Positions 26,049-33,794 of a stretch of DNA of 59,312 nucleotides are shown here, piece by piece (the first letter of the stretch is position 1; every line of letters begins with the position of its first letter). The notes below the pieces were generated by a model. That model saw only the letters and a list, made by a program, of their open reading frames with translations. It had not been told where the DNA came from and made no database searches. A program made the position numbers and the translations under genes. This DNA comes from a virus. The DNA is taken from the IMG/VR virus record IMGVR_UViG_3300032898_000005, positions 1-59,312 of that record, one strand, 5' to 3'.

Positions 26049-26078
26049 TTGTCACGGTGTCAATTAGTGTGGTTTACT
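26049..26078 (+). promoter_or_regulatory. Promoter TTGTCA-18-TTTACT
   Basis: -35 at 26049-26054, -10 at 26073-26078, spacer ending TGTGG. Drives the plus-strand DUF2786 gene; divergent from the promoter at 25937. Confidence 0.85.
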
Positions 26079-26129
26079 GGTGGTGCGGGGCCGGACCGGC
26101 CGGCCCGACCGCCACAGGAGGAACACACG

Positions 26130-27122
26130 ATGGCTAAGATCACCGAGGCCCAGGGCACCACCTCTCGCCTGGACACCATCCGCGCGCTGCTGGCCAAGGC
26201 TGAGGGTGCCTCGACCGACCCGGAGCGGGACGCCTACACCGCTAAGGCGGCCGAGCTGATCGCAAAGTATGGCGTAGACGAGGCCATGCTGAACGGATCG
26301 AAGAACGACAGCGGCCAGGTAGTGGACGTCGTGGTGTGGGTCGTCCGGCCGTTCGGGGACCGCATGCAGGACCTGCTCCGGGGGATCGCCGTGGAGATGG
26401 GCGCGCAGACGCGCCAGGTCAAGCAGCATACCGGCAACTACCAGGTCGGCCAGCTCAAGTGGCAGCACGGCCTGCGGGTGTTCGCGTTCAAGTCCGACCT
26501 TAATCGCATCGAGGTCATGTACACGTCGCTGCGGAACCAGGCCCTGGCCGGGGCCAGCCGGATCAAGGGCGAGCACAAGTTCGGGCAGGACCAGAAGGCC
26601 CACCGCGAGTCGTACCTGGACGGGTTCGTCTGCGCCGTCCTCGGCCGCATCTCCAGGGCCGAGGAGGCGGCCAGGCAGGCGGCCGAGGCCGAGCGCGAGA
26701 TGCGCGACGAGCAGCGTCTGCTGTCCGGCGACCTGACCGTCAGCCGCTCGGTCGAGCTGGTCCTGGCGGACCGCAGGTCGGTGGTCCGGAACACCATGAC
26801 GATGGCCCTGTACGGAAAGTCGGCGGCCGAGCTGGACGCCAACGCCGCAGCCAGCCGGGAGCGGTGGGCCGAGATGGGCCGGCGGGCCGAGGAGCGGCGG
26901 CAGGCCCGGATCGCGGAGCACGCGAGCTGCAAGAAGTGCCACGCGGCCAAGTCTGGCTACTGCGCCGATCACCGCGACATGAGGCCGTCCCAGGCCAGCT
27001 ACCGCTCGTACGAGCGGGTCGGCAACCAGTTCGAGGCAGGTTACGTCGACGGCCGGAACGCCGACCTCGGCCCGTCCGGCAAGCAGGTCGCCCAGAACGG
27101 CCCGGCCGGAATCGAGGGATGA
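26130..27122 (+). CDS. DUF2786-domain protein (330 aa)
   Basis: The ATG at 26130 follows CAGGAGG. Residues about 12-50 (DTIRALLAKAEGAS ... AYTAKAAELIAKYGVDEAML) match the N-terminal DUF2786 helix pair found in many phage and plasmid proteins. A middle domain with YLDGFVCAVLGRISR follows, then a charged coiled region and a C-terminal zinc-like CKKC ... GYCADHRD motif. It is one of the few plus-strand genes and has a dedicated promoter, suggesting early or separately timed expression. The biochemical role of DUF2786 is not established. Confidence 0.82.
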   Translation: MAKITEAQGTTSRLDTIRALLAKAEGASTDPERDAYTAKAAELIAKYGVDEAMLNGSKNDSGQVVDVVVWVVRPFGDRMQDLLRGIAVEMGAQTRQVKQHTGNYQVGQLKWQHGLRVFAFKSDLNRIEVMYTSLRNQALAGASRIKGEHKFGQDQKAHRESYLDGFVCAVLGRISRAEEAARQAAEAEREMRDEQRLLSGDLTVSRSVELVLADRRSVVRNTMTMALYGKSAAELDANAAASRERWAEMGRRAEERRQARIAEHASCKKCHAAKSGYCADHRDMRPSQASYRSYERVGNQFEAGYVDGRNADLGPSGKQVAQNGPAGIEG

Positions 27123-27166
27123 TGCGATTCTCTGGTCGCTCGTGTTCTTTGCCCTGCTCGACGCGC

Positions 27167-27182
27167 TTACCACGCTGGTGGC
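27167..27182 (+). repeat. Dispersed polar motif, site 7
   Basis: TTACCACGCTGGTGGC, perfect copy, in the intergenic segment after the DUF2786 gene and just before a plus-strand promoter. A degenerate copy (TTACCACGGCTGGCCG) is at 27892 in the terminase gene. Confidence 0.65.
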
Positions 27183-27195
27183 GGCGCTGCTGCGG

Positions 27196-27225
27196 TTGAC
27201 CGCGCCGAGCTGATCCGTGTAGGAT
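27196..27225 (+). promoter_or_regulatory. Promoter TTGACC-18-TAGGAT
   Basis: -35 at 27196-27201, -10 at 27220-27225. It precedes about 130 nt of structured non-coding sequence and then the 71-aa zinc protein gene. Confidence 0.7.
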
Positions 27226-27231
27226 CGGGGT

Positions 27232-27359
27232 CTGCTCGACACGCTGGGCCATCCGCGAACAGGTCGCTTGGTCGACCGTAGTAGCCCGACAACCCACCTT
27301 GCGGCAGTTAGTGACGAGGCCAGGTCCTGGCATCAAAACCAGGGTAGCCTGGCCTCGTC
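27232..27359 (+). ncRNA. Candidate small RNA or structured leader
   Basis: Sequence between the promoter at 27196-27225 and a long hairpin (27313-27359). No open frame of note, no tRNA cloverleaf found. It could be an independent RNA of about 130 nt or a 5' leader with an attenuator for the gene at 27380. Support is the promoter plus the hairpin only. Confidence 0.4.
27313..27359 (+). terminator. Hairpin terminator/attenuator
   Basis: Arms GACGAGGCCAGG (27313-27324) and CCTGGCCTCGTC (27348-27359), perfect 12 bp, with a nested CCTGG/CCAGG hairpin in the loop. Confidence 0.75.
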
Positions 27360-27379
27360 CGTGTCTCGGGGAGGTCGCG

Positions 27380-27595
27380 TTGTCGTGGAGATGCGAGCAG
27401 TGGGGGCATAAGATGTCGCCGCGGTCGCCCTGGGTCCAGCTCAACCGGCACCAGTGCCAGCGCAGCCGGTGCTGCCGACGCTGCAAGGCGATGGACCTGA
27501 TCGACGTCCGGCCGCACCGGCGGCGCTGGCTCCGGCCCAACGAGTGCCGCCGGTGCGGCGCGTTCCTGCCGCTACCGGAGGAGCGCCGCGAGTAG
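27380..27595 (+). CDS. Zinc-ribbon-like protein (71 aa), TTG start
   Basis: The TTG at 27380 is chosen because GGGGAGG lies 5 nt upstream. The protein begins SWRCEQWGHKMSPRS and has CCRRCKAM and ECRRCG pairs spaced like a zinc ribbon; it is very basic. The 3' end overlaps the convergent terminase large subunit gene by 24 bp. Basic zinc-ribbon mini-proteins of this kind are common in actinophages and may bind nucleic acid; the function is unknown. Confidence 0.6.
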   Translation: MSWRCEQWGHKMSPRSPWVQLNRHQCQRSRCCRRCKAMDLIDVRPHRRRWLRPNECRRCGAFLPLPEERRE

Positions 27596-29134
27596 CGCTG
27601 GGTCGATCGGCTCGCGGCAGTGCGGGCAGCTCGGCCGGTCCTTCATCAGCAGACTCCCTCGGTTGCAGCGAGGGCACTCGTAGGGCGGGTTGTACAGCTG
27701 GGTCCAGTCGGCGTTCTGGGTCAGCTCGGTCATTCCCCAGACCAGGGCGTCGAGGCGGTCCGGCGACTCCCGGTCGAGCGGCGTCCACGAGCATAGCTGG
27801 TCCTCCAGGATCGGGAACGTGCCGACGTGGTGCGCCCGGCCCTGCTCGTAGATCGCGGAGATCGGCTCGGCTCGCACCGCCTTACCACGGCTGGCCGTCA
27901 CGGTCCGGTACGGCACGTTCTCGTCGATCGTCCGCAGCAGCTCCTCGATGAAGTCGCCGCCGTTGTTGGCCTCACCGATGATCCGGTCGGCCTCGTGCTC
28001 GTAGTACGCCTTCACCGCGCACCGCATCGCCGCGCCCGGGGTCATCCGGCCGGACAGGTCCTCCAGCAGGTACACCTGGCCGTCCGCGCCGAGCGCCACG
28101 ACCATGATGCCGAACTCGGCCGAGCTGTTCTTGCTCGTGGTCGACGGGTCCATCGCGACCACCACGCGCTGCAGCGGCGGCAGCACGGGCTTGCCGGTGC
28201 GGATGTCGATCGGGGGCCGCAGCCGCTGGTCGTCGAGCCAGGCCCGCCTCCACAGCGCGCCCTCGACGTCCGCGATAAGCTCGCCTTCAAGTTCCTGGCG
28301 GCCGATCCGGGTGCCGCCGTACCGCCGGTACAGCTCCTTCAGGGCGACCTCGGACAGGTTGGCCTGGTTCTCCAGCGTCGAGCCCTGCGTGATGTGCACC
28401 GACCCGTCCGTGCGCCCGGCCAGCTCGCGCAGGAGCGGCGTGCCGCGGGGGGTCGTCGTGACCAGCATCCGGGGCTTCTCACCGATGCGGAGGGCGGGCA
28501 TCAGGCCCTCGTGCCAGGTCGCCTCATAGCGCCACGACGCAAGCTCGTCGGCCCAGCCGCCCCACAGGTTCGAGCCTCGAACTCGGTCGGGCCTGTCCGC
28601 ACTGAACCCGTAGATCACCGAGCCGTTGACCAGCTCGATCTCCAGGTCGTTCCGCCGGTAGTTCGACAGCTCTTCCTTGCGGATCGCGCGGAGCAGGCCC
28701 GAGCTGCCCTCGATGCACACCCGCCTGGTGTCGCTGAACGTCGGGGCGATCACGCACCAGGCCGAGTTCGGGTACTTGAGCGCCTGCTCCGACAGCCAGC
28801 TCGCGCCCACCCACGTCTTGCCGAAGCCGCGTCCCGACATCAGCAGCCAGGTGGACCAGTCGAGGTCGGGCTGGAACCCGTCCCTGTGGCACTGGCACGC
28901 GGCCATGTGGAACTGCTCGCCGTTCTTGCCGACAATCGTCTGCGCGAACCCGTGGCGAGGGTCGTCCGGCGGCAGCTGCTTGTACCTGGCGTGCTTGCGC
29001 CAGTCGCGCATGCGCTGCCGCGCCCTGGCCGCAGCCAGCTCGCGCCTAAGCTTCTTCTTCTTTCCTACCGGCCACGACTCCCACCCTGCCGGCAGGCCGT
29101 ACTGATCGAGCTTAGCTGCAGCGGCCGTGGCCAC
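27572..29134 (-). CDS. terL: Terminase large subunit (520 aa)
   Basis: DNA-packaging motor ATPase and nuclease. Walker A is SGRGFGKT (about residue 105), Walker B is LWGGWADELASW (about residue 195), and the TTTPRGTP motif follows as coupling motif. The nuclease half has VVVAMDPSTT (first catalytic Asp, about residue 325) and SPDRLDALVWG near the end. The C-terminus carries an extra CPRC ... CPHC zinc ribbon. It is downstream of the small subunit and several mini-genes in one unit. Length is normal for the family. Convergent 24-bp overlap with the plus-strand zinc protein. Confidence 0.95.
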   Translation of the reverse strand: MATAAAAKLDQYGLPAGWESWPVGKKKKLRRELAAARARQRMRDWRKHARYKQLPPDDPRHGFAQTIVGKNGEQFHMAACQCHRDGFQPDLDWSTWLLMSGRGFGKTWVGASWLSEQALKYPNSAWCVIAPTFSDTRRVCIEGSSGLLRAIRKEELSNYRRNDLEIELVNGSVIYGFSADRPDRVRGSNLWGGWADELASWRYEATWHEGLMPALRIGEKPRMLVTTTPRGTPLLRELAGRTDGSVHITQGSTLENQANLSEVALKELYRRYGGTRIGRQELEGELIADVEGALWRRAWLDDQRLRPPIDIRTGKPVLPPLQRVVVAMDPSTTSKNSSAEFGIMVVALGADGQVYLLEDLSGRMTPGAAMRCAVKAYYEHEADRIIGEANNGGDFIEELLRTIDENVPYRTVTASRGKAVRAEPISAIYEQGRAHHVGTFPILEDQLCSWTPLDRESPDRLDALVWGMTELTQNADWTQLYNPPYECPRCNRGSLLMKDRPSCPHCREPIDPALLAALLR

Positions 29135-29137
29135 GTG

Positions 29138-29275
29138 CTACCTGTACACGACTTGGGTCGTGGTGGGCTGGACGTGCGTGCCCACGGTCATCGGCAGGAT
29201 CAGCGCGAACATCAGCACGCCCTGCCGGACCCCGATGCAGACCGCCTCCAGCCACGATACTTTCTCGCGGTTCAC
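29138..29275 (-). CDS. Single-span membrane mini-protein (45 aa)
   Basis: The GTG at 29275 has GGAGGT 6 nt upstream and overlaps the TGA of the 136-aa gene (GTGA). One hydrophobic segment, LEAVCIGVRQGVLMFALILP. It ends 3 bp before the terminase gene. No function can be assigned. Confidence 0.6.
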   Translation of the reverse strand: MNREKVSWLEAVCIGVRQGVLMFALILPMTVGTHVQPTTTQVVYR

Positions 29276-29682
29276 GACGGTACCTCCCCGAGCCTCTCGC
29301 CCTCGACCGCCTGCTCCTGCTCCCACGGTCGCCACGGGTTCCGGCCGCGAGGAGCGCGGATCTCGCCCACGCGGAAGTCGAACCCTGCGACGTAGAACGT
29401 GAACTCGGCCGTGATCACCTCGCCCAGCTGGTCGATCACCATCGCGTCACCGAGGTAGACCGGCTCGCCGTCTTCGGTGGCGAACATCCGCAACCGCGCC
29501 GTCACGGTGCCGTCCGCGGTAGCTCCGATCCGCACTTCCGCGTTGGTCACGGTCGGGATCAGCTCGCCCGTCACCGCGTCCTTCACCGCCACCGCCCATC
29601 CCGGCATCGGCCTGCTGTCGAGCCGCGACACCAGCGGTACCTCTATCCGCACCGTCCGCTTCTGAATCTCTGTCTCGCTCAT
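29272..29682 (-). CDS. Beta-rich soluble protein (136 aa)
   Basis: Starts MSETEIQKRTVRIEVPLVSR with GGAG upstream. Alternating beta strands (TADGTVTARLRMFATEDGE, EVITAEFTFYVAGFDF) suggest an Ig-like or barrel fold. It lies in the terminase operon between mini-genes. No family recognised. Confidence 0.65.
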   Translation of the reverse strand: MSETEIQKRTVRIEVPLVSRLDSRPMPGWAVAVKDAVTGELIPTVTNAEVRIGATADGTVTARLRMFATEDGEPVYLGDAMVIDQLGEVITAEFTFYVAGFDFRVGEIRAPRGRNPWRPWEQEQAVEGERLGEVPS

Positions 29683-29691
29683 CTCGATCTC

Positions 29692-29844
29692 CTAACGCAA
29701 TCTGGGCCTGGTCGCCCGCAGGCACCACACAAGCTGCTTTCCTGTGCACACCTGGCACACGCCATTCGGGCTCGGGTTGCTGCCGCGTCTCGCGCACACG
29801 CACGGGAGCAGGACCAGGGCGTCAGTCGCGTGTGTCTTCTCCAT
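29692..29844 (-). CDS. Cys-rich mini-protein (50 aa)
   Basis: MEKTHATDALVLLPCVCARR, then CQVCTGKQ and a later Cys: a CxC plus CxxC arrangement that could bind zinc. It overlaps the preceding 26-codon gene by 23 nt in another frame and ends just before the ribosome site of the 136-aa gene. Supported by tight packing; function unknown. Confidence 0.5.
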   Translation of the reverse strand: MEKTHATDALVLLPCVCARRGSNPSPNGVCQVCTGKQLVWCLRATRPRLR

Positions 29845-29902
29845 CGTCGCCGTAGGGGTCATCGTCGGGTGCCTCCAGCCAGTACCGGCCGATCGCCTTC
29901 AT
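29822..29902 (-). CDS. Acidic micro-protein (26 aa)
   Basis: MKAIGRYWLEAPDDDPYGDD with an acidic end. The ATG at 29902 has GGAG upstream and is the first start after the promoter at 29944. It overlaps the 50-aa gene. Weak evidence beyond position and ribosome site. Confidence 0.4.
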   Translation of the reverse strand: MKAIGRYWLEAPDDDPYGDDGEDTRD

Positions 29903-29943
29903 CCGCTCCCAGCAGGCGAGGACGACCCTTACCCACAGCCGGT

Positions 29944-29973
29944 ACCTTACCACGGGGGTTGTCACGCTGACAA
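29944..29973 (-). promoter_or_regulatory. Promoter TTGTCA-18-TAAGGT
   Basis: -35 at 29968-29973, -10 at 29944-29949, spacer ending CGTGG. Drives the block leading to terL. The region also contains a degenerate TTACCACGGGGGTTGT. Confidence 0.75.
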
Positions 29974-30189
29974 TGGAGGCTGGTAGTTGAACTGACGCTG
30001 ACCGGCCCGGTTCAAACGTCCCGAGTCGACGTACACCAACTCAGTAAGCGTGCCGAACGGTGCTTGGCCGGGCCGGCCTGGCGACCTGGTGCCGCGCCTC
30101 CACTCGGTGCACGCCTTGAGCACGGTTATCGTGCTTCCGTCGTCGGCCCCGCCGACCAGCTCCACCACGTCCTGCCCCGGATTGTCCAC
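29962..30189 (-). CDS. Small protein after terminase small subunit (75 aa)
   Basis: The GTG at 30189 overlaps the TAG of the small terminase gene by one base. The protein has a VVELVGGADDGSTITVLKAC start and a C-terminal GQRQFNYQPPLSA. A longer open frame reaching 30477 in this phase is a shadow of the terminase gene. The FGTLTELVYVDSGR part suggests a small beta domain; unrecognised. Confidence 0.6.
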   Translation of the reverse strand: MDNPGQDVVELVGGADDGSTITVLKACTEWRRGTRSPGRPGQAPFGTLTELVYVDSGRLNRAGQRQFNYQPPLSA

Positions 30190-30782
30190 TACTTGCTCGC
30201 CTTCATCGACTCGGGGTGCGCCTCCAGCACCACCGCGTTGCCCGTCTCGGTCATCTCCTGAACGAGCTGCCTGATCTCCTCGTCCACCGACTCGTCTTCC
30301 TTGTCCGCCTTCTCCGGCATCGCGTCGAGGCCGTTGAGCTTGGCTCGCCTGGTGTACACCGCGAGCAGGACGTTGACCACCCGCAGGATCGGGTCGTGGT
30401 CCACGATCTCCTCCAGCTTCGGCACCATCTTGCCGTCGCTGTCGAACATCACCTGGCCCGAGTCGTCCGTCATCCACCCCACGAACCTGGTAACCACCCG
30501 GCCCTGCTGGATCACGATGTGCTCGGCCACCAGCACCTTGAGCAGGTCCTGCTCTCGCTCGTCCAGCTTCAGGTTCTCGATCGCCCTGAGACTGTCCACG
30601 TGGGGTGACGGGTACTTGTCGAGGTAGTCCTGCACCGCCCCGAACGCGGCACCCGGGCCGCTGTACCCCACCTCGTCCGCGATCTGCTGCCAGGTCTTCC
30701 CGCGGACCCGCAAGCTTACCGCTTTCTCTCTCTTTTCTTTTGCCGTCACGCGTCGGCTTACCGACTCCGGGTCGTACCTCAC
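30189..30782 (-). CDS. terS: Putative terminase small subunit (197 aa)
   Basis: N-terminal helix-turn-helix-like region (VSLRVRGKTWQQIADEVGYS, residues about 21-40) as in small terminase subunits that recognise the packaging site, followed by long charged helices (LDEREQDLLKVLVAEHI) and an acidic C-terminal helix. The GTG at 30782 overlaps the TGA of the micro-gene upstream (GTGA). It precedes terL in the genome. The assignment rests on the HTH plus coiled-coil plan and position. Confidence 0.8.
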   Translation of the reverse strand: MRYDPESVSRRVTAKEKREKAVSLRVRGKTWQQIADEVGYSGPGAAFGAVQDYLDKYPSPHVDSLRAIENLKLDEREQDLLKVLVAEHIVIQQGRVVTRFVGWMTDDSGQVMFDSDGKMVPKLEEIVDHDPILRVVNVLLAVYTRRAKLNGLDAMPEKADKEDESVDEEIRQLVQEMTETGNAVVLEAHPESMKASK

Positions 30783-30871
30783 GGGTAGCACCCCGGCTCG
30801 GGCGTCAGCGCGCCGTCCGCTCCGTACTGCCTTACCACGGTCTCCGTCCTAGGTTCCTGCGGTATCTCCAT
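30779..30871 (-). CDS. Micro-protein (30 aa) coupled to terminase
   Basis: MEIPQEPRTETVVRQYGADG and a PEPGCYP end. The ATG at 30871 has AGGAGG upstream and overlaps the end of the 140-aa gene; its TGA overlaps the GTG of the small terminase. Position within a coupled chain and a good ribosome site support translation. Confidence 0.5.
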   Translation of the reverse strand: MEIPQEPRTETVVRQYGADGALTPEPGCYP

Positions 30872-31271
30872 CGCCCTCCTGCCCGGTGCACTCGCCGTCG
30901 CAGCCGCACTCCCGCTTGTCCGCGTCGTCTGTGAGCAGTCTACACCCGCACTCCCCCGAGCACATCCACGGCCAGCCTAGCCCAAGCTCCTCCATCAGCT
31001 CGGCCATTCGCTGCATGAACCCGCTGCCGTGCGGCCGGCCCGGCGTGCACCCCAGGTACTCGAACTCTTGCCTGGTTATCCGGCCCAGCAGCTCCGCGCA
31101 GTACCTCCCGCACTCGTCCGTGGTCATCGCGGCCATGTTCCTGTCCCAGCCCACGTTCGCCACCCCGCCGCACCGCTCGCACCGGAACGACCAGTTGAAG
31201 TCAATTACGGGCAGGAGCCGGAGCGCGTGAGCTCCGCACCCCGGCTCGAACCCCGTTGCGTGTACTCTCAA
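30849..31271 (-). CDS. Cys-rich putative zinc protein (140 aa), TTG start
   Basis: The TTG at 31271 overlaps the TGA of the upstream gene (TTGA) and follows AGGATCAGGA; a longer frame to 31541 is only a shadow. It contains FRCERCGGVAN, a DECGRYCAELL helix, CSGECGCR and ECGCDGEC, at least ten Cys. Several metal sites are likely. It lies in the small-terminase operon. No known family could be named. Confidence 0.62.
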   Translation of the reverse strand: MRVHATGFEPGCGAHALRLLPVIDFNWSFRCERCGGVANVGWDRNMAAMTTDECGRYCAELLGRITRQEFEYLGCTPGRPHGSGFMQRMAELMEELGLGWPWMCSGECGCRLLTDDADKRECGCDGECTGQEGDGDTAGT

Positions 31272-31567
31272 TCGATCCTGATCCTCGTCACGTCGACGTG
31301 CTCCGGCCGCGTGCACTCTCCCTTGCGGTTGAAGCACTTGGAGGTCTTGGTCTGGACTGAGAACCTCTTCCGGCCGTCCCTCACCACGTCCGTGGTGATA
31401 TTGACCACCCGGTAGTCGTGGGTGTGCTTGACCGTGTTCTCGGGCGGGCCGGCCTTCTCGCTCCGCCGCTCCCCTGCGCCCTTCTTGCCCTGCGTGCAGC
31501 TCCCAGGTCCCCTGCCGCCGATGCACGGCTGCATCTGGCACTGGTCGCAGTAACCTCTCCTGCCCAC
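31268..31567 (-). CDS. Cys-rich small protein (99 aa)
   Basis: First gene behind the promoter at 31601. MGRRGYCDQCQMQPCIGGRG carries two Cys pairs, and a later region (KTSKCFNRKGECTRPEH) carries another. The middle has a VKHTHDYRVVNITTDVVRDG strand region. A zinc-stabilised small protein is likely; the function is unknown. Confidence 0.62.
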   Translation of the reverse strand: MGRRGYCDQCQMQPCIGGRGPGSCTQGKKGAGERRSEKAGPPENTVKHTHDYRVVNITTDVVRDGRKRFSVQTKTSKCFNRKGECTRPEHVDVTRIRID

Positions 31568-31600
31568 TCAGACCTCCTCGGTACGGTTAACCACAACTTC

Positions 31601-31630
31601 AGTAAGCCACGCCGTGTGTCTTCGTGTCAA
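31601..31630 (-). promoter_or_regulatory. Promoter TTGACA-18-CTTACT
   Basis: -35 at 31625-31630, -10 at 31601-31606, spacer ending CGTGG. Drives the unit with the small terminase gene. Confidence 0.75.
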
Positions 31631-31638
31631 ACCATTCA

Positions 31639-31676
31639 CGGCCGGGCCGCTTACCACGTGGGTAGCGGCCCGGCCG
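31639..31676 (-). terminator. Hairpin after the collagen-like gene, motif in loop
   Basis: Perfect 12-bp stem CGGCCGGGCCGC (31639-31650) with GCGGCCCGGCCG (31665-31676); the 14-nt loop contains most of a copy of the dispersed motif. Confidence 0.8.
31651..31666 (+). repeat. Dispersed polar motif, site 8
   Basis: TTACCACGTGGGTAGC, one mismatch to the motif, forming the loop of the terminator at 31639-31676. Confidence 0.6.
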
Positions 31677-31688
31677 TCCCGGTCCTGC

Positions 31689-32519
31689 CTAGCTGCAGGC
31701 GTTGACCCCGGTGATGTCGCCGGTCTGGCCGGACGCGGCGTCCGCCCACTGCTCGCAGGTGTTCGGCGCGCTGTACGTCCAGGACCAGTTCGTCAGGTTC
31801 GGCGTGCTGATCACCGTGCCGCTGGCGAAGAACAGGCTCACCCAGTCGGTCGTGCTCGGGGTGTCGCCCGTCACCGTGCCGGGCACCGCCGCCGTGGGGC
31901 TGCCCGAGCTGGCGTAGAACTCCACGTCGCTGCCGCCGGTGAACGTTCCGTCGACCACTCCGCTGATCGGCGTGCCCTTGCTCGGGGAGTCCGCCCCGCT
32001 GACCGTCTGGAACGTGCCCGAGTCCGCGATCGTGCCCGTGTAGAACCAGCAGGCTGCCGCGCCGCTGCCGCAGTCGGCGGCCGGGGCCGCGCCGTGCCGC
32101 GTTACCGACACCGTTCGCGTGTACGCGTCCTTGGCCCAGTTCCCGTTGTCGCCGCTGTCGTCGCGGTCCGACACCGCAGTCGTCGCGGTCGCTGCCACCG
32201 GCTCGTACGAGGCCCCGGCGGGACCCTGCGGCCCGGTCGCGCCCTTGGGTCCCTGCGGCCCGGTCGCCCCGGTCGCGCCCTTTGCCCCGGTCGCGCCGGT
32301 AGCGCCCTTCGGCCCCACCGCGCCAGTGAACGTCTTGTACTTGGCCGGGCAGGTGTTGTGCACCGCCAGCACGCTGCCGCCCGCGTTGTAGCACAGCTTG
32401 TTCGGCGCAGGAGTGGCCGCCGTCGACGTCGCCGCCACCGCCACCCCTCCGGCCAGGGTCAGCGCGGCGACCGCCGCGATGACCAGCGCGGAGACCCGCG
32501 CCCTCGTCGTCTTGAACAC
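31689..32519 (-). CDS. Secreted collagen-like repeat protein (276 aa)
   Basis: Signal peptide: basic start (MFKTTRARV), hydrophobic core [17 protein letters not shown] and AVA-A cleavage-type site near residue 29. Residues about 68-102 are Gly-X-Y triplets ([20 protein letters not shown] and onward). The rest is a Ser/Thr-rich domain with several Cys ([14 protein letters not shown]) that could form disulfides outside the cell. GTG start with GGAGA upstream. Triplet repeats are common in phage tail fibres, but this protein has an export signal and sits with replication-side genes, so a secreted or cell-surface protein made during infection is the likelier reading. Confidence 0.8.
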   Translation of the reverse strand: MFKTTRARVSALVIAAVAALTLAGGVAVAATSTAATPAPNKLCYNAGGSVLAVHNTCPAKYKTFTGAVGPKGATGATGAKGATGATGPQGPKGATGPQGPAGASYEPVAATATTAVSDRDDSGDNGNWAKDAYTRTVSVTRHGAAPAADCGSGAAACWFYTGTIADSGTFQTVSGADSPSKGTPISGVVDGTFTGGSDVEFYASSGSPTAAVPGTVTGDTPSTTDWVSLFFASGTVISTPNLTNWSWTYSAPNTCEQWADAASGQTGDITGVNACS

Positions 32520-32568
32520 TGTTTCTCCTTGGTTGTTGTTAACCGACCTGGCTCGCCGCCAGGAAGTC

Positions 32569-33132
32569 CTACTGCTGGACCGGCTGCGGACCGGTGGGCG
32601 GCGGCTCGGCCGGCTGGGCCATCGTCGGCCGCAGGTCGCTCACCGGGACCGGCGGCAGCTCGGCCTGGCCCGGCCTCAGCAGGCTGGCCAGGGTCTCCGA
32701 ACTCGGCTTTAGCTTGGCGAACTCCTCGCCCGGGAGCACCAGGACGTGCACGTCGATCAGGCCGTGCCACCCCAGCAGCTCGTTGATCGACCGCTGGTAG
32801 TTCGAGATCTGGTCCGAGTTCAGCCACGGCGGCACCCGCACCGCCAGCACCTCGCCCGGCCTCACCACCATCACCGCCGCCTCCAGCGCGGCCAGGATCT
32901 GGTCCATCGTCGGGCCGAGCCTGGGCGGGTCGGCCTGCACGCGCTCGGCCGGGCTGACCTCCTTCGGCTGCCGGTCCTTGCGCTGCTGCTCCAGCATCAG
33001 CTCGAACCGCGCCCACTGCTCCGGCGTCATCGTGTCCGCGAACTCGCGCTCGGCCTCGGTCAGCTCGTCCGGCACCGGGTGCATCGCCGCGTCAGCCAGC
33101 TCCCTGGCCGGCCGGTCGTCGTTCTCGCTCAT
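32569..33132 (-). CDS. Unrecognised soluble protein (187 aa)
   Basis: Charged N-terminus with [19 protein letters not shown], a helical middle and an ordered core ([20 protein letters not shown] ... [17 protein letters not shown]), then a Pro-rich end. The 'VVRPGE.L.VRVP' pattern recurs in uncharacterised actinophage proteins. AAGGAG upstream of the ATG. No enzymatic motif; function unknown. Confidence 0.65.
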   Translation of the reverse strand: MSENDDRPARELADAAMHPVPDELTEAEREFADTMTPEQWARFELMLEQQRKDRQPKEVSPAERVQADPPRLGPTMDQILAALEAAVMVVRPGEVLAVRVPPWLNSDQISNYQRSINELLGWHGLIDVHVLVLPGEEFAKLKPSSETLASLLRPGQAELPPVPVSDLRPTMAQPAEPPPTGPQPVQQ

Positions 33133-33144
33133 CTTTCAAGCTCC

Positions 33145-33573
33145 TTATCTCGGCTGTAGCCCGCCGGGCATGAACCCGGCCGGGGTCGCGGCCACCAGGC
33201 CGCTTTGCCTTGCGTTCGGCTGGTTGTTCGAGAAGCACAGCATGCACAGCGTGTTGCCGTTTACGAACATGTCCGCTGGCCGGATCGCGGGCACGAACGG
33301 CGGCACCTGGTCACCGAGCTGGTCCAGCATCCCCGGGTTCCGGCTCACCATCTCGCCCAGCGCGATCGCCTGCTCCATCAGCTGGCCGAACTCCTCGGAC
33401 GCCGGGTCCTTTCCCGCCGCCTTGAGCTGCCCCGCGATCTCGATCACGGCCTTCCTGTGGTTGTCCGCGCACATCACGCACGCGGGCCGCCACGGCTGCA
33501 GCATCGCCAGCGGGTTGAAGCCTGGGCCGAGGTCGTCCTCGGGCTCGCCGTCCGCGTCCTTCGGCGGCGTCAC
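33145..33573 (-). CDS. Helical protein with paired CxxC motifs (142 aa)
   Basis: The GTG at 33573 overlaps the TGA of the membrane mini-gene (GTGA). It contains PACVMCADNHRKAVIEIAGQ and NTLCMLCFSNNQPNAR: two CxxC pairs separated by about 80 residues that could form one zinc site, with helices between (EEFGQLMEQAIALGEMV). A longer frame to 33759 is a shadow. Unrecognised. Confidence 0.62.
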   Translation of the reverse strand: MTPPKDADGEPEDDLGPGFNPLAMLQPWRPACVMCADNHRKAVIEIAGQLKAAGKDPASEEFGQLMEQAIALGEMVSRNPGMLDQLGDQVPPFVPAIRPADMFVNGNTLCMLCFSNNQPNARQSGLVAATPAGFMPGGLQPR

Positions 33574-33719
33574 CTGGTCGCCCACGCGAACACCCTCACG
33601 AACCCGACCACGGCCACGCACGCCATCGCGATCACGGACGCCTGCGGCCCGTTGGCCGCGGCCACGATCAGCCCGGCCGCCGCCGCTGACGTCACGAGGT
33701 CCCGCACCCGCAGCACCAT
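33570..33719 (-). CDS. Small membrane protein (49 aa)
   Basis: The ATG at 33719 has AGGAGG 6 nt upstream. Two hydrophobic stretches (LVTSAAAAGLIVAAANG and VIAMACVAVVGFVRVFAW) suggest a hairpin membrane topology. First gene behind the promoter at 33761. Function unknown. Confidence 0.62.
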   Translation of the reverse strand: MVLRVRDLVTSAAAAGLIVAAANGPQASVIAMACVAVVGFVRVFAWATR

Positions 33720-33760
33720 CGCCGTACCTCCTCTGCTTACCTCGACTAGCCTTGCCCATC

Positions 33761-33790
33761 AGTGAACCACGTTCCTTGTCACGGTGTCAA
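33761..33790 (-). promoter_or_regulatory. Promoter TTGACA-18-TTCACT
   Basis: -35 at 33785-33790, -10 at 33761-33766, spacer ending CGTGG, immediately after the dUTPase stop. Drives the unit ending in the collagen-like gene. Confidence 0.8.
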
Positions 33791-33794
33791 TTGG

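Noticed and set aside
27232-27310. tRNA in the non-coding stretch after the 27196 promoter
   Set aside because: No consistent cloverleaf or acceptor pairing could be drawn.
31230-31262. tRNA T-loop-like GGGTTCGAGCC on the minus strand
   Set aside because: No acceptor stem or cloverleaf around it, and it lies inside a coding frame.
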